Below, piece by piece: positions 1-6,184 of a stretch of DNA of 14,867 nucleotides. Each line of letters opens with the position of its first letter. Positions within the stretch are counted from its first letter, which is position 1. The position numbers were made by a program, and so were the translations under genes. The notes below the pieces were generated by a model that saw nothing but the letters and a program-made list of their open reading frames with translations, had not been told where the DNA came from and did not search any database. Source of the stretch: Burkholderiaceae bacterium (GTDB lineage Bacteria; Pseudomonadota; Gammaproteobacteria; Burkholderiales; Burkholderiaceae_C); the NCBI GenBank assembly GCA_017853735.1, contig JAFMJA010000040.1, positions 1 through 14,867 of the forward strand. The letters run 5' to 3'.

Positions 1-1
1 G

Positions 2-88
2 TCCGAGCCACTGGCCGCCGGCCCCCTGGAAATTGCGGTCGATATCACGGATGCCGATGCAGCAGCCGGCGATAATCCATCGTCGTGA
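2..88 (+). CDS. 3' end of an upstream gene, unidentified (partial)
   Basis: An open frame runs in from the left edge and ends at TGA 86-88. Its last residues are SEPLAAGPLEIAVDITDADA followed by AGDNPSS. The stop overlaps the GTG start of the next gene as GTGA (85-88), the pattern expected of a real coupled gene pair. The frame that holds the next gene has a stop at 73-75, so this frame is the only plausible coding one here. In related Burkholderiales an RNB-family ribonuclease often lies upstream of the TonB-like gene, so the tail could belong to one, but 28 residues of an acidic, Ala-rich C-terminus do not identify a family. The product is left unnamed. Confidence 0.5.
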   Translation, partial: SEPLAAGPLEIAVDITDADAAAGDNPSS

Positions 89-951
89 ACCTGCGCCGTC
101 TCAGTACGCTCGAGCTTGCCCTTGGCCTGTCGCTGGTCGTGCACGCGCTTGTGCTGAGCGTGCGCTTTGTCGACCCGCAGGCGGTGCAACGCCTGTTCCA
201 GAACACCCCGCTGGATGTGGTTCTGGTCAATGCCCGCAGCGAGCAGCGACCCGATCAGGCACTGGCCATCGCCCAGGCCAATCTGGCTGGCGGCGGTGAA
301 GCCAACCGGCGCAGCACCAGCCCCCTGCCCTTTGATCCCCGGCAAGATCAAGGCGACTCGGCCGAGACCTTGTCCCGCAGAAAAGCACAACAGCTCCAGC
401 AGCAGCAAACCCTGCTCTTGGCGCAAATGCGACAACAGCTTGCGGTGTTGCCCAAGCCAGAAACACTCAACCCCGAGCCAGCGCCCGAGGACCAGGTGCG
501 TGAGGAAAAACGGCGTCAGCTGGTGCGTCTGCTGGCCGAGCTGGAGCGTCGCATCGAACAAGACAGCGGCCGGCCTCGCAAACGCTATATTGGGCCGACG
601 ACCCGGGAAGAAGACTATGCGGTTTACTACGACCGTCTGCGGCGCAGCATCGAGGACAAGGGCACCGAGCATTTCCCCGAGGTGGACGGCAAAAAAATTT
701 ACGGTGAGCTGACCATGATGGTCACTGTCAATGCCGACGGACGGTTGCTGGGCACCGAAGTGGTGGCCAGCTCGGGCAATCTGCAACTGGACTTGCGGGC
801 CGAGGCCATTGCCCGCAGCGCAGCGCCGTTTGGCCGCTTTTCTGCTGCCATGCGCAGCAAGGCAGACCAGATCGTGGTGGTCTCGCGCTTTCGCTTCACC
901 CGCGATGAGACGCTGGAAACCCGGGTTGGCAACCTGGCTGATAGGCCCTGA
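85..951 (+). CDS. TonB-family energy transducer protein
   Basis: The 288-residue product is laid out like TonB, which passes proton-motive-force energy from the inner membrane to outer-membrane receptors. A short cytoplasmic N-terminus is followed by one membrane segment at about residues 10-27. That segment contains the SxxxH pair (S16, H20) characteristic of TonB, needed for coupling to ExbB/ExbD. The middle is not the usual Pro-Glu/Pro-Lys linker. It has two Gln/Arg/Glu-rich, probably helical stretches (about 97-120 and 137-160) with a short proline patch between them. Residues about 180-272 resemble the TonB/TolA C-terminal domain (YYDRLRRSIE, then LTMMVTVNADGRL). The GTG start is the first possible after an in-frame stop at 73-75 and overlaps the upstream stop. 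No exbB or exbD is in the window. The partner receptor is unknown, and a TolA-like role cannot be excluded. Confidence 0.82.
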   Translation: MNLRRLSTLELALGLSLVVHALVLSVRFVDPQAVQRLFQNTPLDVVLVNARSEQRPDQALAIAQANLAGGGEANRRSTSPLPFDPRQDQGDSAETLSRRKAQQLQQQQTLLLAQMRQQLAVLPKPETLNPEPAPEDQVREEKRRQLVRLLAELERRIEQDSGRPRKRYIGPTTREEDYAVYYDRLRRSIEDKGTEHFPEVDGKKIYGELTMMVTVNADGRLLGTEVVASSGNLQLDLRAEAIARSAAPFGRFSAAMRSKADQIVVVSRFRFTRDETLETRVGNLADRP

Positions 952-1688
952 TGATCATGAGAGCCCTGCTGCGCTGGCTGGTATTGTTGGTAACGGCAGT
1001 GCTGGCCTTGCAGCTGTTCTTTGTGTCACGCATCGCGCTGATGGCCCTGGTCAATCCCCACTCCACAACCTTTGAGCGTTCCGAGGCCTGGCGAATCTAC
1101 CAGGACAAGGGACGGCTGCCCTGGCGACAGCAGTGGACCGACTACGACAATATCTCCGACCACCTCAAGCGTGCGGTGATTGCCTCGGAAGATGACGCCT
1201 TCAGTTACCACGACGGGGTGGACTGGGAGGCGATCGAGAAAGCCTGGCAGAAAAACGCACAGGCCCAATCTCAGGCCAGCCGGCGTAGCAGCAATGGCGC
1301 CAGCACCAGCCGGCCGCCCAAGCTGGTAGGGGGCTCCACCATCACCCAGCAATTGGCCAAAAACCTATTCTTGTCAGGTGAGCGCACCCTGTTGCGCAAA
1401 GGGCAGGAATTTGTACTGACCATCCTTCTGGAGCGTTTGCTGGACAAGCGCCGTATCCTGGAGCTTTACCTCAACCATGTCGAGTGGGGCGAGGGTGTGT
1501 TTGGTGCAGAGGCTGCAGCTCGTCATTATTTCCGCAAGTCTGCCGCGCAACTGAGCCCTTGGGAGGCGGCCCGCTTGGCAGTGATGCTGCCGCGCCCACG
1601 GTATTTTGAAAAGCTTCCCGGCTCGAGCTACCTGGCCGATCGATCCGCGGTGATCGCCGCGCGCCTGTGGCACGCCGAACTGCCATGA
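951..1688 (+). CDS. mtgA: monofunctional biosynthetic peptidoglycan glycosyltransferase
   Basis: MtgA is a glycosyltransferase family 51 enzyme that polymerises lipid II into glycan strands on the periplasmic face of the inner membrane and has no transpeptidase domain. The 245-residue product has one N-terminal membrane anchor (about residues 5-31). It then shows the GT51 signatures in order: AVIASEDDAFSYHDGVDW with catalytic Glu80, GGSTITQQLAKNLFL (128-142), the RKGQEF segment with the likely second catalytic Glu153, and RILELYLNHVEWGEGVFG (168-185). Between the first two motifs is a Ser/Arg/Ala/Gln-rich stretch (about 101-124), longer than in E. coli MtgA. Start ATG 951 overlaps the tonB stop by one base (TGATG). 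A second ATG at 957 is possible and would remove two residues. The stop overlaps ruvC. Identification is firm. Confidence 0.95.
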   Translation: MIMRALLRWLVLLVTAVLALQLFFVSRIALMALVNPHSTTFERSEAWRIYQDKGRLPWRQQWTDYDNISDHLKRAVIASEDDAFSYHDGVDWEAIEKAWQKNAQAQSQASRRSSNGASTSRPPKLVGGSTITQQLAKNLFLSGERTLLRKGQEFVLTILLERLLDKRRILELYLNHVEWGEGVFGAEAAARHYFRKSAAQLSPWEAARLAVMLPRPRYFEKLPGSSYLADRSAVIAARLWHAELP

Positions 1689-2239
1689 GCTTGCGCGTTC
1701 TTGGCATCGACCCCGGCCTGCGCACCACCGGCTTTGGTCTGATCGATGTGCAGGGCCAGCATCTGAGCTATGTGGCCAGCGGAACCATCAGCACCACCGC
1801 CTTGTCGCAGGGCGATCTGCCGGCGCGGCTGAAGGTTCTCTTTGAAGGTATCCAGGAGGTGGTGCAGCGCTATGGGCCCGCTCAGGCGGCAGTGGAAATC
1901 GTGTTCGTCAACGTGAATCCCCAGTCCACCCTGCTCTTGGGCCAGGCGCGTGGTGCCTGCATCAGTGCACTGGTCAGCAACGGGCTGGCCGTGGCCGAAT
2001 ACACCGCCTTGCAAATGAAACAGGCAGTCGTGGGGCATGGTCGCGCACAAAAGTCACAGGTGCAGGAGATGGTTCGGCGCCTGCTTCGGCTGCCAGGTTT
2101 GCCAGGCCCGGATGCGGCTGACGCGCTGGGCATCGCGATCACCCATGCGCATGCCGGACAGTCCATGCATCGCTTGGCCCAGACCACCTCACTGACACGC
2201 AAAAGCAGCGGCATGTACCGGGCCGGTCGCAGCCGTTAG
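1685..2239 (+). CDS. ruvC: crossover junction endodeoxyribonuclease RuvC
   Basis: RuvC is the Mg2+-dependent dimeric nuclease that cuts Holliday junctions symmetrically after RuvAB branch migration. The 184-residue product keeps all four catalytic acids of the family: D9 in GIDPGLRTTGFG, E71 in AAVEIVFV, and D143 and D146 in GPDAADALGIAITHAH. The conserved STLLLGQARG segment is also present (81-90). The start at 1685 is preferred over an in-frame ATG at 1667. It gives the short N-terminus normal for RuvC (MSLRVLGIDPG) and makes a 4-base ATGA overlap with the mtgA stop, typical of translational coupling. ruvA and ruvB are not adjacent. The gene is the last of the + strand unit and faces the dcw cluster. 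Confidence 0.96.
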   Translation: MSLRVLGIDPGLRTTGFGLIDVQGQHLSYVASGTISTTALSQGDLPARLKVLFEGIQEVVQRYGPAQAAVEIVFVNVNPQSTLLLGQARGACISALVSNGLAVAEYTALQMKQAVVGHGRAQKSQVQEMVRRLLRLPGLPGPDAADALGIAITHAHAGQSMHRLAQTTSLTRKSSGMYRAGRSR

Positions 2240-2281
2240 CCAGCATGATTACCGGCTGGCGCTGGTTTGCGATCAATCCAC

Positions 2282-2299
2282 CGGGTTTGCCAAAACCCG
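2282..2299. terminator. small hairpin between convergent operons, possible weak terminator
   Basis: A perfect 7-bp inverted repeat, CGGGTTT / AAACCCG with a 4-base loop (2289-2292), lies in the 66-bp gap between the convergent ruvC and small membrane protein stops. It could form in transcripts from either side. Neither side has the run of Ts expected of an intrinsic terminator, so the role is uncertain and Rho-dependent ending is equally possible. Confidence 0.35.
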
Positions 2300-2305
2300 A
2301 AGGTC

Positions 2306-2482
2306 TCAGGCGATGCGCTCCAGGATCAGCACTGCGAAGAATCCTCCGGCAGCAATCAGGGTCCACTTGAGCGTTAGCATGCCCCAACGGCGATAGCGCT
2401 GCTCGCCGGTTCCGGCGTAGAAAGCAAAGCTGACTGCCGCACCCAAGAGCAGAAGCAGAATCAGCCAGCGAAACAGCAGCAT
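2306..2482 (-). CDS. small two-helix inner-membrane protein, function unknown
   Basis: This 58-residue open frame starts at ATG 2482 and ends at TGA 2306-2308. The protein begins MLLFRWLILLLLLGAAVSFA. It has a first hydrophobic helix at about 4-22, a short polar turn rich in Arg and Tyr (TGEQRYRRW, about 25-33), and a second helix at about 36-53 ending LERIA. The charge pattern suggests a hairpin with its basic loop in the cytoplasm. It follows the lpxC stop by 18 bases on the same strand, so it is probably the last gene of that transcript. The Shine-Dalgarno site is poor (GGGA at about -9). I recall similar short proteins beside lpxC in Comamonadaceae but know no function. Its ordered hydrophobic pattern and position support a real gene. 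A role in envelope biogenesis is only a guess from position. Confidence 0.72.
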   Translation of the reverse strand: MLLFRWLILLLLLGAAVSFAFYAGTGEQRYRRWGMLTLKWTLIAAGGFFAVLILERIA

Positions 2483-2500
2483 CTTGCGTCCCGATACCTG

Positions 2501-3424
2501 TTACCAGGCGGGTGTCGGTTGGGTAAAACCTTGCGGCGCGAGACGCTCATCGTCGAAAGTCACCGTTTCCCAGGCATCGCTGCGCGCCAGCAGTTCGCGC
2601 AGCAGCCTGTTGTTGAGCGCATGGCCCGAGCGAAAGGCACTGTAGGCAGCCAGCAAGGGCTTGCCCAGGATATAGAGGTCGCCCATGGCATCCAGAATTT
2701 TGTGCTTGACGAATTCGTCGTCATAGCGCAATCCTCCGGCATTGAGCACCTTGTAATCATCCATCACGATGGCGTTGTCCAGCCCGCCGCCCAGGGCCAG
2801 GCCGTTGGCGCGCATCATTTCCACATCCCGGGTGAAACCAAAGGTGCGGGCACGCGCGATGTCACGGGCATAGTTGTGCCGGCTCATGTCGAACTCGACC
2901 CGCTGGCCGGTGCTGTCCACCGCAGGATGGTCAAACTCAATCTCAAATTGGAGCTTGTAGCCATGGAAAGGCTCCAGCCGGGCCCACTTGGCAGCAGCGC
3001 CCTGGCCCTCGCGCACCTCCACCGGCTTGATCAGGCGAATAAAGCGGCGCGGCGCATGTTGCACCTCAATGCCCGCGCTTTGCAGCAAAAACACAAAAGA
3101 GGCCGCTGAGCCATCCAGGATGGGCACTTCTTCGGCAGTGATGTCCACATAGAGGTTGTCAATGCCCAGACCGGCGCAGGCTGACATCAGGTGCTCGACA
3201 GTGTGCACTTTGGCATCACCATGCGACAGGGTGGAGGCCAGCCGGGTTTCGCTCACCGCTGTGGCCGAGACCGGAATATCTACCGGCTGGGGCAGATCGA
3301 CGCGTCGAAACACTATGCCGCTGTCGGCTGCCGCCGGGCGCAGGGTGATCTCCACACGCTGTCCGCTGTGCAGCCCCACGCCCACAGCGCGGGTGATCGA
3401 CTTGAGGGTTCTTTGTTGAAGCAC
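2501..3424 (-). CDS. lpxC: UDP-3-O-acyl-N-acetylglucosamine deacetylase
   Basis: LpxC is the zinc deacetylase that carries out the committed step of lipid A synthesis in the cytoplasm, removing acetate from UDP-3-O-acyl-GlcNAc. The chosen product has 307 residues, close to the usual 305. The zinc and catalytic residues are all present: E77 and H78 in KVHTVEHLMSA, H241 and D245 in FVKHKILDAMGDL, and H268 in FRSGHALNN. The N-terminus MLQQRTLKSITRAVGVGLHS matches the family only if translation begins at GTG 3424. Upstream in-frame ATGs at 3457 and 3484 would add 11 or 20 residues unlike any LpxC and lie upstream of the promoter-like element. No clear Shine-Dalgarno precedes the GTG. The gene follows ftsZ at 131 bp, as in many proteobacteria. 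Confidence 0.96.
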   Translation of the reverse strand: MLQQRTLKSITRAVGVGLHSGQRVEITLRPAAADSGIVFRRVDLPQPVDIPVSATAVSETRLASTLSHGDAKVHTVEHLMSACAGLGIDNLYVDITAEEVPILDGSAASFVFLLQSAGIEVQHAPRRFIRLIKPVEVREGQGAAAKWARLEPFHGYKLQFEIEFDHPAVDSTGQRVEFDMSRHNYARDIARARTFGFTRDVEMMRANGLALGGGLDNAIVMDDYKVLNAGGLRYDDEFVKHKILDAMGDLYILGKPLLAAYSAFRSGHALNNRLLRELLARSDAWETVTFDDERLAPQGFTQPTPAW

Positions 3425-3430
3425 GCTCAG

Positions 3431-3436
3431 ATTGTA
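3431..3436 (-). promoter_or_regulatory. candidate lpxC -10 element (TACAAT)
   Basis: On the - strand the sequence reads TTCACTACAATCTGAGCGTG, with a near-consensus -10 box TACAAT (five of six TATAAT bases) six bases before the lpxC GTG. A start site seven bases beyond the box would fall on the G of that GTG, giving a leaderless or nearly leaderless mRNA. The -35 region at normal spacing is weak (CAATGT at about 3454-3459), so the promoter may need an activator or be minor. This is inference from sequence only. Confidence 0.4.
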
Positions 3437-3464
3437 GTGAAGCCCCCAAAACGACATTGGCACC

Positions 3465-3482
3465 GTGCGTTGTTCACCGCAC
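3465..3482. promoter_or_regulatory. imperfect 18-bp dyad upstream of lpxC, possible operator
   Basis: The + strand reads GTGCGTTGTTCACCGCAC. It is an imperfect palindrome with GTGCG and CGCAC arms and a central TG..CA; 14 of 18 positions are symmetric. It is centred about 40 bases upstream of the candidate lpxC -10 box, a position suited to a regulator, but it could also be a small RNA hairpin or chance. No known regulator motif was recognised. Confidence 0.25.
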
Positions 3483-3555
3483 AAGTACCCGCCTGATCTT
3501 CTTGCAGACCGGCCCTGACGCTTGCGGGCGCTTTCTGTCTATCTTCCTGCTTCTC

Positions 3556-4782
3556 CTAGTCAGCCTGCTTGCGCAGAAAGGCCGGGATCTCGAAGTCCTC
3601 CATACCGCCAGAGGACAGGGCATCGACTCGCGCAGCAGCCTGGGTGCGGTTACGCCACACTGCCGGGCCCTGCATGGCGCCATAGTCGGTTTGCGCCAGC
3701 CCGGCGGTTGGCGCAGCACTTTGGTTAAGTGGATTGCCGGGGGTCGTAGTGGGCACCTGAAACGGGGCGTTGTCTGTGCCGGTGCGCAGCACCTGCAAGG
3801 GCGGGGCTGCACGACGTACGCCATTGCGCGACAAGCCGGTGGCCACCACGGTGACGCGTATTTCGTCGCCCAGGTCATCATCGTAGGCGGTCCCGTAAAT
3901 GACATGCGCCTCCGGCGAGGCAAAGTTGCGGATGGTGGTCATGGCGGTCTTGGACTCGGACAGCTTGAGCGAGCCCTTGGCCGAGGTGATTAGCACCAGC
4001 ACGCCCTTGGCACCCGAGAGGTCAATACCTTCGAGCAGCGGGCAGGCCACTGCCTGTTCCGCCGCAATCCGCGCCCGGTCGGGGCCACTGGCGAGGGCGG
4101 TTCCCATCATGGCCTTGCCCGGCTCGCCCATGACGGTACGCACATCTTCAAAGTCCACATTGACATGGCCGGGCACATTGATGATTTCGGCAATGCCGCC
4201 CACTGCGTTCTTCAGCACATCGTTGGCATGGGCAAAGGCCTCGTCCTGGGTCACATCGTCGCCCAGCACCTCCAGCAGTTTCTCGTTGAGCACCACAATG
4301 AGTGAGTCCACATTGGCTTCAAGCTCTGCCAAGCCGCCATCGGCATTGGTCATGCGCCGACCGCCCTCCCAGTCAAATGGCTTGGTCACCACGCCCACAG
4401 TCAGAATGCCCATTTCCTTGGCCACGCGTGCGATGACAGGCGCAGCACCCGTGCCGGTTCCGCCACCCATCCCAGCGGTGATAAACAGCATGTGCGCGCC
4501 TTGGATGGCCTCGCGGATATCGTCCTCGGCGAATTCGGCTGCCTCGCGACCTTTTTCAGGCTTGCTGCCAGCACCCAGTCCGCTATTGCCCAGTTGAATA
4601 TTCTTGTGGGCACTGCTACGCGACAGGGCCTGCGCATCGGTATTGGCGCAGATGAACTCCACGCCTTGCACCTCGCGTGAGATCATGTGCTCGACCGCAT
4701 TGCCACCCCCACCACCCACTCCGATCACCTTGATCTGGGTTCCCAGGCTGAAGGCCTCATCTTCAATCATTTCAATAGGCAT
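3556..4782 (-). CDS. ftsZ: cell division GTPase FtsZ
   Basis: FtsZ is the tubulin-like GTPase that polymerises into the cytokinetic ring at midcell. The 408-residue product shows the nucleotide-binding start KVIGVGGGGGNAVEHM (18-33), the tubulin signature AGMGGGTGTGAAPVIA (103-118) and the catalytic T7 loop VNVDFEDVRTVM with N208, D210 and D213. A variable linker (about 320-393) is followed by the conserved C-terminal peptide MEDFEIPAFLRKQAD (394-408), which binds FtsA and other partners. Start ATG 4782 is chosen because AAGGAG lies six bases upstream and the N-terminus MPIEMIED matches relatives. An in-frame ATG at 4812 would add ten residues containing that ribosome-binding site. The gene is separated from ftsA by 137 bp and carries its own strong translation signal, in line with FtsZ being the most abundant division protein. 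No clear promoter was seen in the gap. Confidence 0.98.
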   Translation of the reverse strand: MPIEMIEDEAFSLGTQIKVIGVGGGGGNAVEHMISREVQGVEFICANTDAQALSRSSAHKNIQLGNSGLGAGSKPEKGREAAEFAEDDIREAIQGAHMLFITAGMGGGTGTGAAPVIARVAKEMGILTVGVVTKPFDWEGGRRMTNADGGLAELEANVDSLIVVLNEKLLEVLGDDVTQDEAFAHANDVLKNAVGGIAEIINVPGHVNVDFEDVRTVMGEPGKAMMGTALASGPDRARIAAEQAVACPLLEGIDLSGAKGVLVLITSAKGSLKLSESKTAMTTIRNFASPEAHVIYGTAYDDDLGDEIRVTVVATGLSRNGVRRAAPPLQVLRTGTDNAPFQVPTTTPGNPLNQSAAPTAGLAQTDYGAMQGPAVWRNRTQAAARVDALSSGGMEDFEIPAFLRKQAD

Positions 4783-4788
4783 TTTTTT

Positions 4789-4794
4789 CTCCTT
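4789..4794 (-). promoter_or_regulatory. ftsZ ribosome-binding site
   Basis: AAGGAG on the - strand, six bases of A before ATG 4782, is a full Shine-Dalgarno match. It decides the ftsZ start against the upstream in-frame ATG at 4812 and is one of only two consensus sites seen in this cluster. Confidence 0.85.
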
Positions 4795-4919
4795 GATACT
4801 TGCAGTTGCCACTAACGAGATTTGTTGCTGTTTGAACTTTGCGGGGCTTCAAGAGGGCGGCCCCAGGCAGCGCCTACTGACGTGCGGCGAACTTCGAGCG
4901 AGCCAGAGTTTCTTGCGCA

Positions 4920-6149
4920 TCAGAAATTCCCCACAAACCAATCCTTGACCCGGCCGAAGGCTGACTTCATCGAACCGTGCTTGCCCGACACCTTGAGCCC
5001 ACGCAGACGCGCCAGTCTGGCTTCTTCCAGCATACCCATCACTGTGGCCGCGCGGGGCTGGGCCACCATGTCGGCCAGGGAGCCTGAATATTTGGGCATG
5101 CCTCGGCGCACTGGCTTGAGGAAGATGTCCTCGCCCAGCTCGACCATGCCCGGCATGACCGCACTGCCGCCGGTCAGCACAATGCCCGAGGAGAGGACCT
5201 CCTCACAACCCGACTCGCGCAGCACCTGATGGACCAATGAAAAAATCTCTTCCACCCGCGGCTCGATCACCCCGGCCAAGGCCTGACGGCTGAGCATGCG
5301 CGGGCCCCGATCGCCCAGGCCAGGCACCTCGACCTGCTGCTCGGGATCGGCCAGCAGCTGCTTGGCGTAACCGCTTTCCACCTTGATGTCCTCGGCGTCC
5401 TTGGTCGGGGTGCGCAAGGCCATGGCCACATCACTGGTGATCAGGTCACCGGCAATTGGAATGACGGCGGTGTGGCGGATGGCGCCCCCGGTGAAGACCG
5501 CCACATCGGTGGTGCCCGCACCGATATCCACCAGAGCCACGCCCAGCTCCTTTTCATCGTCGGTCAACACCGACAGGCTGGAGGCCAAAGGGTTGAGCAT
5601 CAGTTGCTCCACCTCCAGGCCGCATCGGCGCACGCATTTGATGATGTTCTCGGCCGCGCTCTGTGCCCCGGTGACGATATGCACCCTGGCCTCCAGACGG
5701 ATGCCGCTCATGCCGATCGGCTCGCGCACATCCTGGCTATCGATGATGAATTCCTGCGGCTCCACCAGCAGCAGGCGCTGATCGGAGGGAATATTGATCG
5801 CCTTGGCGGTCTCGACCACCCGCGCCACATCGGCAGCACTGACTTCCTTGTCCTTCACTGCCACCATGCCACTGGAATTGAGTCCCCGGATATGGCTGCC
5901 AGTGATGCCGGTGTAGACCCGGGTGATCTTGCAGTCGGCCATGAATTCAGCCTCTTTCAGTGCCAGCTGAATGCTTTGCACCGTGGCATCGATATTCACC
6001 ACTACCCCACGTTTGAGGCCATTGCCCGGCGCCACCCCCAGGCCCGCGAGCTTGAGCTCACCATCGGGCAGCACCTCAGCCACTACCACCATGACCTTGG
6101 CTGTGCCGATATCCAGCCCTACGATCAAGTCTTTGTACTCTTTTGCCAT
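4920..6149 (-). CDS. ftsA: cell division protein FtsA (actin-like membrane tether for FtsZ)
   Basis: FtsA is the actin-fold ATPase that anchors FtsZ filaments to the inner membrane and recruits later divisome proteins. The 409-residue product has the phosphate-1 loop IVGLDIGTAKV (9-19), the phosphate-2 loop ALVDIGAGTTDVAVF (about 205-219) and the adenosine motif VLTGGSAVMPGM (about 335-346). The SHS2-type 1C region containing EAEFMADCKITRVYTGITGS (67 onward) lies between the first two. The C-terminal end, GRVKDWFVGNF, is an amphipathic helix of the kind that docks FtsA on the membrane. Length is normal. The gene follows ftsQ by 35 bp with only a weak GGAA ribosome site (6155-6158) before ATG 6149, so FtsA should be made at a lower level than FtsZ. 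Confidence 0.97.
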   Translation of the reverse strand: MAKEYKDLIVGLDIGTAKVMVVVAEVLPDGELKLAGLGVAPGNGLKRGVVVNIDATVQSIQLALKEAEFMADCKITRVYTGITGSHIRGLNSSGMVAVKDKEVSAADVARVVETAKAINIPSDQRLLLVEPQEFIIDSQDVREPIGMSGIRLEARVHIVTGAQSAAENIIKCVRRCGLEVEQLMLNPLASSLSVLTDDEKELGVALVDIGAGTTDVAVFTGGAIRHTAVIPIAGDLITSDVAMALRTPTKDAEDIKVESGYAKQLLADPEQQVEVPGLGDRGPRMLSRQALAGVIEPRVEEIFSLVHQVLRESGCEEVLSSGIVLTGGSAVMPGMVELGEDIFLKPVRRGMPKYSGSLADMVAQPRAATVMGMLEEARLARLRGLKVSGKHGSMKSAFGRVKDWFVGNF

Positions 6150-6184
6150 AAGCGTTCCAGCCGTTCGGTTTGTTCCCTTGTTTC

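Noticed and set aside
2239..2260. 6-bp inverted repeat GCCAGC / GCTGGC just after ruvC
   Set aside because: Short stem with a 10-base loop and no T run; such words are common at this base composition.
2501..3484. LpxC starting at ATG 3484 or 3457
   Set aside because: The extra residues (MCGEQRTVPMSFWGLHYNLS) do not resemble LpxC N-termini and would be encoded upstream of the TACAAT box. GTG 3424 gives the family-typical start and length.
3899..4597. + strand open frame (232 codons) opposite ftsZ
   Set aside because: Its Ser/Ala/Pro-rich translation is what the reverse complement of ftsZ codons produces; no independent signals.
3556..4812. FtsZ starting at ATG 4812
   Set aside because: It would translate through the AAGGAG ribosome site of the 4782 start and add ten residues not seen in FtsZ.
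4783..4919. Promoter for ftsZ in the ftsA-ftsZ gap
   Set aside because: I looked for -10/-35 pairs on the - strand and found none better than chance. Only the ribosome site near 4789-4794 is convincing.
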